Part shown: positions 29,471 to 39,339 of the stretch, in pieces
Layout of the letters: each line of letters starts with the position of its first letter
Position numbering within the stretch: position 1 is the stretch's first letter
The notes under the pieces: model-generated
What the model was told of the DNA's origin: nothing
The model's input: only the letters and a program-made list of their open reading frames with translations
Database searches by the model: none
Program-made: the position numbers and the translations under genes
Source of the DNA: Pseudoips prasinana
Taxonomy: Eukaryota > Arthropoda > Insecta > Lepidoptera > Nolidae
Direction of reading: 5' to 3'
Assembly: GCA_951640165.1 (NCBI GenBank)
Contig: OX621259.1
Location: 2,232,001 to 2,296,000, forward strand
Length of the DNA stretch: 64,000 bases

Positions 29471-29689
29471 CCAGAAAACAGATATGCGGCTTGCATGAAA
29501 ATGTTTAGAATTAACGTATATTTTACTACATCTTGTCTTAATAGAATTGTCTATATCAACGTAAGAATTAAATATTATTTTGATTATAATGGAGTAATAT
29601 TAGTTTATATTGTTATTACCAAAACGTGTCAAAATTCGGTAATTATATTTTATTTTCAACCGCAATAACTTTTCTAATGAAATTATGTG

Positions 29690-30625
29690 TTTTTTTTTTT
29701 TTTTTGTTTTTAAGCGCTTGTAAATAGTCAAAACATGTTTGTAGTAATATAGTTGTATACATTAGATATTATTTCTAGTAACATAGATATTTAGGTACAT
29801 CTTGTATGAAAACATTTATAAAATTTATTTTATTACAGAAATGATATTTAGCTAGCTCGTATCAAGTTATTGTCAAGAGATTAGGTTTAAAGAACATTTA
29901 ATCTCAAAAGAACAATTACAGTTCACTTATATGAGAATTAAAAAAAAATAAAATTACAAATGCTTGTCGTCTTGTGATAAAGCATAGGTACATAAAATAA
30001 CTATAAACATAAATATAACTAACTAAAATACCACACAAAAACTTAACAATTATGTTTAATATATCTAGATATATAACTAGATAATTAAATTATGTTTAAT
30101 TATCTAGTTTAAGTCTAATATTTTTACTACATATTGTCAATGGTTCTGTCTATATTAAAGGTATTATTATTATGACGGACCTTGTGTTAATAACGACGGT
30201 CGCGCTTTAATGCTACCACCGGATCCAATGCGCCCCAACTGAGAAGACCCAGCGAAACAACAAAGTGGGTTCAAACAACTCAGTGGGTTCATCTACTACC
30301 GGTTTCAACACGACCCAGTTGAGACGGTCCGGCGAAACATACTCAAGCGGGCATGTACACGGGATTTGGTCCAATTAGAGTAATTATTTAGTAGGCAAAC
30401 ACAATATATGCTCGATCGGTTGTCTGAATGCTTATTATTTTAGATTATATTTAGGTATACAAAAGAAAAACTTCGAAACAATAACATTATTCATTTTGAG
30501 ACAGAGTCAATAATTTTAAATTAAGTATATGATAGCAATCATTTACAGATAGTTCACGTAACACAGCAGATCAGTCATGTCTATATGGCTACAAGATCTC
30601 CAGCGAGCAATGTGCAGGTAGGAAG
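29690..30625 (+). repeat. Unclassified dispersed repeat G, long copy
   Basis: Starts in the TTTTTAAGCGCTTGTAAATAGTCAAAACATGTTTGTAGTAATA segment (shared with 45,567-45,850, and in reverse with 33,600-33,720 and 63,500-63,770). It continues through GATATTTAGCTAGCTCGTATCAAG to the GACGGACCTTGTGTTAATAACGACGG block shared with 7,345-7,950. Only the first half is common to all copies. It may be a LINE 3' UTR (inference). Confidence 0.6.
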
Positions 30626-30689
30626 TGTATTTTTTTAAATCCACAGGCGAGGTGTATGTAAATCAAATATGTATTATGGAAACCAGATA

Positions 30690-30868
30690 ACTGAGATACA
30701 TTATATACTTGTCTTTTATAAATATATACTTATATAGATAAATACACCCAGGCTCGAGACAAATAGACACGTTCACGCACACAATAATGTGTCTTGGGTG
30801 GGCACCGAACCCACCACCTGCAGCGTGAAAGGCAAGAATTTACAAACCACGCCGACCGACCTGTCATG
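30690..30868 (-). repeat. SINE family C copy
   Basis: GATAACTGAGATACATTATATACTT...TAAATACACCCAGGCTCGAGACAAATAGACACGTTC and the antisense tRNA-like head TGTGTCTTGGGTGGGCACCGAACCCACCACCTGCAGCGTG...CACGCCGACC. Confidence 0.65.
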
Positions 30869-31139
30869 CAATATATATCCTTACGATTTTTTGTAGATTG
30901 TACAATTGCAACTATCATACTAAACTTAGTGGTGTTTAGACACAAACTTACTGCTATCGAAACACACTCCAACACAACTATGCGAGAGGTATGTGCAAAC
31001 ATATATAACATTAGTTTAATACCAAAATCCTGACGTCAACTTTGATTTACCATGAGAAATTATCTCAACATTTCACATTACAGTCACATAAATAAATAGC
31101 TCACAGAATTAAACCCGCAATGAAATGTATGATTCACTT

Positions 31140-31346
31140 GCACTTACATATTTATCGTATGGGCAGAGGTTACCCTATAGTCAGACTTGTTCAAGCCGCC
31201 CATTAGGCCTCTGATAAGGCTGAACGACTATTGCCTAATGGCCGGGACCGACAGCTTAACGCGCCGTACGAAGCACGGAGACGCTCAGAAATTTAACCAC
31301 TTCACTCGCCAATCACTTACGGACCGGTGAGAGCGTCTAGCTATGA
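31140..31346 (-). repeat. 5S rRNA-derived SINE
   Basis: Antisense of the body and head: CGTATGGGCAGAGGTTACCCTATAGTCAGACTTG...GGAGACGCTCAGAAATTTAACCACTT and CGCCAATCACTTACGGACCGGTGAGAGC. The box C region is missing (…CACTTCACTCGCCAATC…), a deletion relative to 34,765-34,990. Confidence 0.6.
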
Positions 31347-31379
31347 GCGCTTCCACTGTATCTATGTAAGCTTGGTGCA

Positions 31380-31962
31380 GTACGTCTGCACCTGATGGTA
31401 AGTGATCACCGCCGCACATGAACACTCGCAACACCAGAGGAGAGAGGTTGCCATGTCACACCGGATCACCAAAAAGTTTCTTGTGAAACGCATGGTGGAA
31501 GATGACCATTCATCCACGTGATAAGGATGAAATTTCCACTTTTGGCGTGAGGGTCTGTGGCGGAATGTGGATGCAGGTATAAGCTCGAACAATCCTCTGA
31601 ATACTCCCATGATAAATGCGGTAACGGATACATAGAGACGCCACGTCTATCTGCAGGGCTAGAGGATCAAGCCAAATAGTGGGAACCCCGACGTCCACGA
31701 CTATTCGAGCTGCACGACGGTAAATACGATCAAAGGGAAGAAGTTAATACTGTGGTACCCAGGCCCAGAGGTGGCAGCAATATTCCATATGCAGCCGTAC
31801 TTGCGCCTTATATAATTGGGGGCAATGGGCCCATGTAAAGTATTGCCTCGTTCTGCGAAGGACACCCACATTTTTGGAGGCCAATTTGACTTTCTCTTCC
31901 AGATCTTGCTCTAACTGGGATGTAGATGGCACCTTCTGCACACAGTTTGGGTGGGCCCCTCT
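31380..31962 (-). pseudogene. Jockey-type LINE RT C-terminal fragment, frameshifted
   Basis: Going down from 31,962: SKNVGVLRRTRQYFTWAHC, LYKAQVRLHMEYCCHLWA, then in other frames LDPLALQIDVASLCIRYRIY and FELIPASTFRHRPSRQKWK, and RFTRNFL. These are successive parts of the jockey-clade ORF2 C-terminus. At least two frame changes split them. The CACCTGATGGTAAGTGATCACC block (31,388-31,410) follows as 3' UTR. Confidence 0.75.
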
Positions 31963-32520
31963 TTAATATTGTCAGATAAAGAGACTTTACTTTCAATTAC
32001 TGTTTTATAAGTTCAGAGTAAGTTAAAACATACCAACTAAGTAGAAATTCGGAGCTAGCAATTAGTGTTATAGGCCAAAAATTCAAGAAAGCCTGGAATA
32101 AAAACAACATGTTGTGATTTGCTTGCTTGCTTTGATCTGCAGCTGTGAACAATTTCAGGCTGATGATGTTTGTGTGCGTGATGTGTGGAACACAGTGTGG
32201 AAAATATTTTATTCCGCAGTAATTAGAAAATCGTTTTTTGATTTTCCTTCTGCTGGTCTATTTATTCTGTGTCAAGGAACTAGAAAGGGCAGAGATGTAA
32301 TTAAAATGAATGAAGGAGAATTAATTTGGTTGAAAACAACAAAGCCTGTGTAAGTGCAATAATTTTAATTAAATCCCTTTAAATATTTGCTGAGAATGAA
32401 TTAAGGAAAGGTCCTTTTAAACTACAGTTGTTTGTCATAAATTTCTTAAAGCGTGAAACAATTGTATTACATAGTATAAATTTCAAAAGAAAATTACTTG
32501 TAATTTGTTAAATACCATCT
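31963..32520. other. Unassigned sequence
   Basis: A 79-codon frame at 32,114-32,353 is not recognised and is probably chance. No repeat family is identified. Confidence 0.3.
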
Positions 32521-32583
32521 TCCACATCATCAGCGTGATATCGTCCACTGCTGGACATAGGCCTCCCCCAAGGCTTACTGTAA

Positions 32584-32821
32584 GGGCGCGTTCCCACTTT
32601 GTCGTGACGACAAATAATCGTGGAGTTTAAAGCGTCGTGGCTTATATGTTTAAATGGAGATGTTCACATATAGAACGACACGATTTACTGTCGTCTACGA
32701 CATTTTTTGCAGTGACGACAAATTGTCATGGCAGTGTGACGTATAACTTATAATGGGAACAGCTAGAGACGACAGTCGTCCAACGATAGATTAATCGTTA
32801 CGACATAGTGGGAACGCGCCC
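32584..32821. mobile_element. PIF/Harbinger-like MITE
   Basis: Terminal inverted repeats GGGCGCGTTCCCACTTTGTCG (left) and CGACATAGTGGGAACGCGCCC (right), 20 of 21 matching, flanked by a 3-bp duplication TAA at 32,581-32,583 and 32,822-32,824. Length is 238 bp and it does not code. A TAA/TTA 3-bp duplication with G-rich TIRs is the mark of PIF/Harbinger MITEs. It sits inside an RTE tail (CGTCCACTGCTGGACATAGGCCTCCCCCAAGGC, 32,540-32,575). Confidence 0.8.
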
Positions 32822-32824
32822 TAA

Positions 32825-33600
32825 TGCTGCCATTTGGAGATGTTTTTCAAACACTAACGATTAATTAAAATAAATAATAATACATTTTCTTAGATGATCC
32901 AGCATTGCAGAACGTAATCATAGTATTGGTTAAAAGTATATGTACATTGTACATATATATTTATATTGGTGCAGTTGTACTTTATTCCCTTAAATATTTA
33001 ATTAAACCAATAAACCAAAATTAAATTAACTTACAATAATCCGTAATAAATGCAAATTTTTTATACTATTTTTTTTCTTAATACTTCCAAGTCGGCAAAC
33101 CCGGCATGCAGGTAGGTACTATGCGGTGCTAGGTAGCTACCTGCATCACTACTACAAGTTCATATACAGTGTGGCCGAGGAGTTGACGTTCAAACGCAAA
33201 ATATTGATACTTTATGATGAGGAGTATCCGAATCACCCCCATGTATGTTCTACGATTTTGCGGTTTTAAGTTACTTTGAAGATTTATGAGTCCTGAGCTC
33301 AAACCCTAATTTTGAACTTTCGAATAAATTCTAAGTCAGTTTTGCAATGATTAGATAAACCATACTTTTTAGGGTGTTAGGTAAAACTTCAATGATTTTA
33401 AAATGTCGGTACTAAACGGTAAGTTTCATCGAATAAGTAAACTATTTGGAAAGGTACTGCTGGTAAGTACCATTGTCTATGACATTTTCATTGCACATAG
33501 TTGCACATGGCATCATAGAGATTTAAAATCGTCCCATAAAGTTAGTTTACCTATTATGAGCCGTCCCAAACCATTAAAATGTTTTAACAATCCGTGTACC
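32825..33600. other. Unassigned sequence
   Basis: No gene or repeat family recognised. A 66-codon frame at 33,403 has no supporting features. Confidence 0.35.
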
Positions 33601-33725
33601 TAAATCTATATGTAACCAGAAACAACTATGTATACTTAACTATAATACAACAAACATGTTCTGACTATTTACAAGCGCTTTTTTAAAGTCTACGTGAATA
33701 AAAACCTTTTTAGTTTTTCTTTTTT
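33600..33725 (-). repeat. Fragment of repeat G (tail end)
   Basis: GTGTACCTAAATCTATATGTAACCAGAAACAAC and ACAAACATGTTCTGACTATTTACAAGCGCTTTTTTAAAGTCTACGTGAATAAAAACC are the antisense of the 29,690 and 45,567 segments. Confidence 0.6.
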
Positions 33726-34022
33726 TTTTAGATAAAAATAATGACACTATTCCTTGCTGTTTGTCTCTATATTATTACGACGAACATCCCCACGCCCCGT
33801 GGTATTTTTGCGGGCTTAGGTCCCTCCATCAATCAAATCAGTCCAAATGTTCCGCAAGCCTATCCCTTGGGTGGAGAAAGGCAACTATTTGCATGTGATC
33901 TTTGATAGTACAAATTGAGCTCGTTTATAACATTTACAGAACAAGGGTCTACAGAGGCAAAAACTTGATCCTTGGGTAAATTTCGTCTTCCATCACGATA
34001 AAGCGACTGGCTACTCTGGTAA
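33726..34022. other. Unassigned sequence
   Basis: No feature recognised. Confidence 0.35.
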
Positions 34023-34372
34023 TCCTACTAATATTATAAACGCGAAAGTTTGTAAGTATGGATGGATGTTTGTTTGTTACTCTTTCACGTAAAACCTACT
34101 GAATGGATTTTAATGAAACTTTACAATAATATAGCTTATACATTAGAATAACACATAGGTTACAATTTATAAAGATACTGTGTGAATTTTCTAAAATATG
34201 AGGATAAGTGTCAAGTAAGTAGGAAAATCTACCATCTTCGACTTATTCCGGCGTGCACTGCCAAAACCGCTAGAGGTACACATCTTTGTGAGTATAGATG
34301 TATGGATTTATGTTTGTTACTCTTTTACGCCAAAATTACTTTAACGCGGTTGAAACCGCGGGGCATAGCCAG
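34023..34372 (+). mobile_element. Helitron-like element (Lep1-type)
   Basis: TCCTACTAATATTATAAACGCGAAAGTTTGTAAGTATGGATGGATGTTTGTT at the left and GGTTGAAACCGCGGGGCATAGCCAGT at the right, with CTAG mutated to CCAG. The interior matches 3,132-3,506. Confidence 0.6.
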
Positions 34373-34544
34373 TAAGAAATATAGTAATAATAATAATATC
34401 TTAATTTGTGTAAAGTGATTGTAGTTGCAACTTATAATGATATACGGCAGTTTTTACAGATATTTTTGATACAATCTTGTGGGTGCAGTTACAAAAACAG
34501 GCAGGAATAAAACAGTACCTCTTTTCACTGCATCTGCATGGGGA

Positions 34545-34690
34545 GTGGTTACCCTGGTGTCAGAGTCGGTCAAGATTAATAACTGTTGCCTAATGGCTAC
34601 AACAGGGACCGATAGCTTAACGTGCCCTCCGAATTACGGAGATTCTCAATGATTAAACCACTTTGTCGGCCACCCATCTATGGATTTCAC
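34545..34690 (-). repeat. 5S rRNA-derived SINE, truncated head
   Basis: GCATGGGGAGTGGTTACCCTGGTGTCAGAG to CTCAATGATTAAACCACTTTGTCGGCCACCCATCTATGG; the box C half of the 5S-like head remains. Confidence 0.6.
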
Positions 34691-34764
34691 ATTACAGTCG
34701 CATAAATAAATAGCTCACAGAACTAAAGCCCAAATGAAATATATACTTACACTTATTTACACAT

Positions 34765-34990
34765 TGTATGGGCAGTGGTTACCCTATTGTCAGAGTTGTT
34801 ATACAGCCCATTATGCTTGACATGGCTTAACGACTATTGCCTAATTGTTACAACCGGGAGCGATAGCTTAAAGTGCCTTCCGAAGCAGGGAGACGCTCAG
34901 AAATAAAACCACTTTAGCAGTCACCTCCATCTATAGACTGACCCGACCCTAGTTGCTTAACCTCGCCAATCACTTACGTACCGGTGAGAG
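34765..34990 (-). repeat. 5S rRNA-derived SINE, near-full copy
   Basis: Antisense body, then GCAGTCACCTCCATCTATAGACTGACCCGACCCTAGTTGCTTAACCTCGCCAATCACTTACGTACCGGTGAGAG. This reads on the other strand as the full 5S-like head (GGTCCGT..., GGTTAAGCAACTAGG, CAGTCTATAGATGG). It sits next to the truncated copy at 34,545-34,690. Confidence 0.65.
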
Positions 34991-35296
34991 CCAGTTTCGA
35001 TTGAAACCCACTACTCGGTGAAATTTAGCCTCCTATCACGAAAACATGTGAGGCGCCTCGAGTAATAAATACCGAACAGGCATAAATAAAACAATACCAC
35101 TAATCTAAAACCTCCAAGGTTTTAATTCTCAACGCGGACCTTATTGTTCTCACCGTTTTATTTCCCCTTAATGTCAACGTCAGCCCTTTTGTCAAACGCG
35201 AGCAAACACAAAACACAAAGAGAATTTCTATTTATTTACTTTTTACAGTGAATTTGTACCGAATCCTTTTATTATTGAATCAGCGTACTGATCGAA
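34991..35296 (+). other. Region upstream of the first coding exon
   Basis: No TATA box or defined promoter is seen. TTTATTTACTTTTTACAG ending at about 35,249 is a good 3' splice site 47 bases upstream of the ATG at 35,297. The first exon may therefore be partly untranslated and joined to an upstream exon. Confidence 0.3.
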
Positions 35297-35331
35297 ATGG
35301 CTGACAATTTACCTTTGATACCCGAGAAGGG
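35297..35331 (+). CDS. ASH-domain gene, exon 1 (start codon)
   Basis: ATG in GATCGAAATGG reads MADNLPLIPEK plus two bases (GG). The donor is GG|GTAAGT at 35,332, a strong 5' splice site. The split codon needs one base from the next exon, which exon 2 supplies. This start is chosen because the short acidic N-terminus leads straight into a consensus donor with matching phase. An upstream start in an earlier exon cannot be excluded. Confidence 0.5.
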
Positions 35332-35389
35332 GTAAGTGCCTTCTGTGTTTTAATTACAAAACGTTACTCAAATCCGTTTATATAAAAAA

Positions 35390-35696
35390 AAATATTGTTA
35401 CCACATGAGAGTGTGATTTTACCAAAGATGTGCGAGGAAACTGAGCGTTGCGTGTCGAAGAAAGCCACTCATAGTATTAGTTTATTTTTCAAGTATCACT
35501 GCACAGTCCTAGTGGCACGGTGTTTGACATATATAGAAAAACTTGAGAGGTGTCAAGGGACACCCGGATGGAACGAAGTTATTTCTTATAATTTATTATG
35601 TACAAAAAACCTGTATACCCTCAACAAAAATAATCGTCGCGACACCACACTGTTCAATGCGAAATAGAAATGAAAATATCTGGCTTGCTTTCTATA

Positions 35697-35731
<35 letters not shown>

Positions 35732-36110
35732 AAAACATGCGCACGCCGCACAGCTGCAAAAAGGTGTCGTGACAACTTTTCGTAAGATTTTTTTCCGTCT
35801 AGTCCCCTTTCACAACGCGCTATAAGGAACTTCATTCCAAAAGGAGACTCTTGTGCGTAGACCTAAACATCTGCGAGTGCGGCGTGTCACCCCAAAGTAC
35901 CTATGGCACATTTATCTGATTATCCCTCTTGTCCAGTCTCTTGTTCACTTAAGGACTTAAATGACGCTTCAGACAAAGCGATCAGCTTTGACCAATTTTG
36001 AGAAGATATAAAATCTAATTCTTACGATCGATACGATAAGAAGAAGTAGTGGGGAAATCTAGAGCCACTGCACTGCCAGTCAGTGTTTAATAATAATATC
36101 ATGGGACATT
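35390..36110 (+). repeat. Duplicated segment, copy 1
   Basis: GTTACCACATGAGAGTGTGATTTTACCAAAGATGTGCGAGGAAACTGAGCGTTGCGTGTCGAAGAAAGCCACTCATAGTATTAGTTTAT and, later, CAGTCCTAGTGG...GCACGGT and GGGGAAATCTAGAGCCACTGCACTGCCAGTCAGTGTTTA match 36,896-37,130, in the same order but with most of the middle absent there. Confidence 0.6.
35697..35726. repeat. (GA)n microsatellite
   Basis: About 14 GA units followed by GACAGACAGA. Confidence 0.95.
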
Positions 36111-36226
36111 ATTTACATACGGCCATACATATGATTCCAAACTAAGCGGAGCTTGTACTATGGAAATCAGATTACTGATAAATTACATATACTACTTTTC
36201 TTTTGTAAATACATCCTTGTATAGAA

Positions 36227-36894
36227 CTAGCTATGCCCCGCGGTTTCACCCGCGTTAAAGTAGTGTTGGCGTAAAAGAGTAACAAACATACATCCATACA
36301 TCTATACTCACAAACTTTCGCATTTATAATATTAGTACGATGTGTACCTTTAGCGGATTTTTCAGTGCACGCCGGAATAGCTCGCAGATAATAATTTTTT
36401 GAAGTTATACTTCTTTTGGCGCGATGGAGAAAAATTATGAAAGTGAATTTTTACGATGCGCGCGCACACCGACACCAAAAAATTTAACAGCATGAAGTTA
36501 GTTCTAGGTGGTATGAGAGTGAATTTTTACGATGCATCGTAAAAATAACAGCATGGAGTTAGTTCTAGGTGGTATGAAAATTGATAACTATGTTCAAGTT
36601 GTATATTAAGAAGTATAACTTCTAACGCGTGTACATAAGTACACACAAGTTTTTTTTTTCATACTTACTTGACACTTATAGTCATATTCTGGACAATTCA
36701 CACAATATCTTTATAAATTGTAGCCTATGTGTTATACACTTATACATACAGAATAAATAGCTTATACGTCAGAACGTATAAGCTATTTATTGTAAAGTTT
36801 CATTAAAATCCATTCAGTAGTTTTTACGTGAAAGAGTAACAAACATCCATCCGTCCATACTTACAAACTTTCACGTTTATAATATTAGTAGGAT
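36227..36894 (-). mobile_element. Helitron-like element split by MITE D
   Basis: Left CTAGCTATGCCCCGCGGTTTCACCCGCG and right CTTTCACGTTTATAATATTAGTAGGA are the complement of the 3,132 and 34,023 copies. The interior is continuous with that consensus except where MITE D (36,398-36,657) interrupts it, between GGAATAGCTCGCAGAT and ATACTTACTTGACACTTAT. Confidence 0.65.
36398..36657. mobile_element. MITE-like element D, copy 2
   Basis: GAAGTTATACTTCTTTTGGCGCGATGG at the left and TTAAGAAGTATAACTTCTAACGCGTG at the right. A shorter internal duplication than 14,836-15,105. Nested in a Helitron. Confidence 0.7.
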
Positions 36895-37130
36895 TATTGT
36901 TAACTCATAAGGGTGCGATTTTATCAGAGATGTTCGAGGAAGCTGAGCGTTGCGTGTCGAAGAAATCCACTCATAGTATTAGTTTATATTTCAAGAATCA
37001 ATCGGCACAGTCCTGGTGGATAAAGGCACGGTTTCTGTACAGACATAGAAAAGGAAACTTCAGTGCGTAGTGGGAAACCTAGAACTACTAGACTACCAGT
37101 CAGTATTTAGTCGTTGTTATAGTCAGCAAT
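36890..37130 (+). repeat. Duplicated segment, copy 2
   Basis: See 35,390-36,110. This copy is internally deleted: only the TGCGATTTTATCAGAGATGTTCGAGGAAGCTGAGCG... start and the GTGGGAAACCTAGAACTACTAGACTACCAGTCAG end remain. Confidence 0.6.
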
Positions 37131-37489
37131 ATTGACTTGCTGGTCGGATATAATTGGTGTGTGTATAGGCACACTTTTGTATTGTTACTCCCAAGATCCG
37201 ATAGGACTCATAGGACGGACCACAGGACAGGACGGACCACAGGACGGACCAACTGAAACGATCAAGATCGGTGTAGCATCAATGGTGTTACGTGCTTGCC
37301 GGGTAAGCGGGTACACTTTCGTGACTCGGATAACACCTAAAGCCTAATACTTTTTCACCCAACCTGGGATATCTCGTTGGTTTTGGCCGTAGAGCTACAC
37401 ATCATTTCAGAACTAATTCGAAAATATGACATTGTTTTGCGGCAATAATGAAATAATGAAATTTATTCAGCACTTGGTTAGTAATTGGA

Positions 37490-37658
37490 CTGTACGTGTG
37501 GCGCAGCGCGGCTAAGACAGTCGCCTGGCCGCTTCGTGTCGCGGTTTCGAGTCTCGCGGCCGGACAACTATTTGTGTGACCCATAAAGTTGTTCTGAGTC
37601 TGGATGTACCCGGCGATCCAAGGATTAGATTACATAGTGCGGGCATTGTCTTTAAAAA
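37490..37658 (+). repeat. SINE family B copy
   Basis: Head CGTGTGGCGCAGCGCGGCTAAGACAG (box A with a small insertion), GGTTTCGAGTCTCGC (box B), body CTATTTGTGTGACCCATAAAGTTGTTCTGAGTCTGGATGTA, tail TAGTGCGGGCATTGTC. Part of the body is deleted. Confidence 0.75.
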
Positions 37659-37667
37659 AAAACCATT

Positions 37668-37807
37668 GTACAGACGCCAGCACATCAAGTTACCGCAATC
37701 TGTCAACTTTCCCCAATTGAAAGTGAACCTCATACTTTTGTGATAAAGTTGAAAATCTATAAAAAAAATTGACAGATTGTGGTAGCTGGATGTGCTGTCG
37801 TCTGTAC
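37668..37807. mobile_element. Hairpin MITE family H copy
   Basis: GTACAGACGCCAGCACATCAAG at the left and GCTGGATGTGCTGTCGTCTGTAC at the right, directly after the tail of a SINE B. Confidence 0.75.
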
Positions 37808-37884
37808 CTACTTGTCTTAGCACACAATGCAGTACATAAATATAGTCGAATACAGTATAAAAATAGTTTGAAAAACTAAAAATC

Positions 37885-38155
37885 ACGATTTTAGCACGCA
37901 CTAATTATTACAACAAAAAAAAAATCATATTCCTGACAGCAAATATTTCATTTGATACCCATTACATGAGGGTGGATAACAAACAGCTAGTTCCCCTTCT
38001 TGGGGAGACCGCCATATGGGATTTGTAATGGCGTTTCGTAGCTAGTCATGTATTGTCATCAGAACTCTGAGCGTGTGCAAAATTTCATCCTAATCGGGGA
38101 CCGGGAAGTGGGTCAAATTAAGATTCCAAGATTTTCTTACATACATACATACTAA
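37885..38155 (+). repeat. Dispersed element, short copy of the 6,036 repeat
   Basis: TTTTAGCACGCACTAA, TCATATTCCTGACAGCAAA, TTTCATTTGATACCCATnnCATG and TAGCTAGTCATGTATTGTCATCAGAACTCTGAGCGTGTG to ATACATACATAC, with only one of the tandem units present. Confidence 0.65.
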
Positions 38156-38173
38156 TAAAAGCGAGTTGAAATA

Positions 38174-38742
38174 AAAACGTTGTCCATCCGTGCGGTCTGT
38201 TTTATCACATATATTCTTTAAATCCTTAAAAAATTACAAGTTATTAAGCTATAATAAAAATAAGTCGGGTTTTCCTTCCTGACGCTATAACTTCAGAATG
38301 CACGAACCGATTTCCACGGTTTTGCATTCGTTGGAAAGGTCTCGGGCTCCGTTAGGTTTATAGCAAAGAAAATTTATAAAATTTAACGCGGGTAACACCG
38401 CGGGGCACAGCTAAGCTATAACTTCCTAGACACCTGCACATACAGCTACCCCAATCTGTCAAATTTCTTTTAAAGACTTTCAAATTTATCACATAAGCAT
38501 AAGGTTCACTTTCAATTGGGGAAATTTGACAGATTGGGGTAGCTTAATGTGCTGGTGTCTAGGAAGCGATTGCTAAAGCTACTGGTTGAGAGCCTTCTGC
38601 ACTAGCCAACTGCTGCTGCGTTGTCTTCAATTCTTTAATTTTAATATACTAAATTTAAAACTAATAGCTTATTAACTTGTTATTTTTAAGGATTTAAAGA
38701 ATATATGTGATAAAACAGACCGCACGGATGGACAACGTTTTA
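38174..38742. repeat. Large inverted repeat (about 78-bp arms) around a Helitron end and a hairpin MITE
   Basis: Left arm 38,174-38,251 (CGTTGTCCATCCGTGCGGTC...) and right arm 38,665-38,742 (...GACCGCACGGATGGACAACG) are near-perfect complements. Inside lie the right end of a Helitron-like element (GGGTAACACCGCGGGGCACAGCTAAG, to about 38,414), MITE H (38,421-38,566) and about 100 bp of other sequence. Confidence 0.75.
38421..38566. mobile_element. Hairpin MITE family H copy
   Basis: CTTCCTAGACACCTGCACAT at the left, ATGTGCTGGTGTCTAGGAAG at the right. The core (CTACCCCAATCTGTCAAATTTC...GAAATTTGACAGATTGGGGTAG) is a near-perfect inverted repeat. Confidence 0.75.
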
Positions 38743-38808
38743 CAATGGGACAAGAACAACATGCTATAAAATTATAAAAATATTATGTCCATTATTATAA
38801 TTTTTCAG

Positions 38809-38959
38809 ATCATTATGTGGTGATGTACGTCCTGTACTTCGAACTGTGTTCCGTGAAATGGATTTCCTGCCGCCGCTGGCTATGGACGACTCAGTCATCC
38901 AGGAATTCCGCTGTGGCGAACGAGATCATGGACTTGCTGGAATGTCTGAAGATCATTGG
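38809..38959 (+). CDS. ASH-domain gene, exon 2
   Basis: Acceptor AATTTTTCAG| and donor CATTGG|GTAACT. One base completes the split Gly, then 50 codons: GSLCGDVRPVLRTVFREMDF, LPPLAMDDSVIQEFRCGERD, HGLAGMSEDHW. It ends in phase 0, as exon 3 requires. No stop in frame. The V-F-R-E-M and M-D-D-S-V-I-Q-E-F pattern resembles the N-terminal helical region of DLEC1-type proteins (inference). A 5S SINE begins just after the exon. Confidence 0.6.
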
Positions 38960-38969
38960 GTAACTGCGC

Positions 38970-39208
38970 TCATAGCTAGGTGCTCTCACCGGTCCGGAAG
39001 TGATCGACGAGTTTAAGCGACTAGGCTCGCGGTCAGTCCATAGATGGGTGCCAAAGTGGCTTAATTTCTGAGCGTCTCCGTGCTTCGGAGGGCACGTTAA
39101 GGTGTCGGTCCTGGTTGTAGTCATTAGACAACAGTCGTATGCGATGTCAGAGGCCTACTGGGCGGCTTGAACAACTTTGACACTAGGGTAACCACTTTCC
39201 ATACGATA
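38970..39208 (+). repeat. 5S rRNA-derived SINE, full copy
   Basis: CTCTCACCGGTCCGGAAGTGATCGACGAGTTTAAGCGACTAGGCTCGCGGTCAGTCCATAGATGGGTG is the clearest 5S-like head in the window. The body and the tail GTAACCACTTTCCATACGAT follow. A (GAAA)n run follows at 39,211-39,228. Confidence 0.7.
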
Positions 39209-39339
39209 AAGAAAGAAAGAAAGGCTTTTATTTATAATACAAATACCTATGTAAAAATGAGTTAAAAGGTGCTAAAAATCATAACAAATAAGTAACTAAT
39301 AAAAAGTAAGTAATTTTTAGGGCGGATAACTTTTAGGCT

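Larger units (their letters stand above)
35332..38808 (+). other. Intron 1 of the ASH-domain gene
   Basis: 3.5 kb bounded by GTAAGT and TAATTTTTCAG. It is filled with repeats: a duplicated segment (35,390-36,110 and 36,890-37,130), a GA microsatellite, a Helitron with a nested MITE, SINE B, hairpin MITE H, and a large inverted repeat. No further exon is evident. Confidence 0.45.

Noticed and set aside
38970..39060. Genuine 5S rRNA gene
   Set aside because: Only the internal promoter-like half matches 5S. The 5' and 3' stem halves are missing and a repeated body follows.
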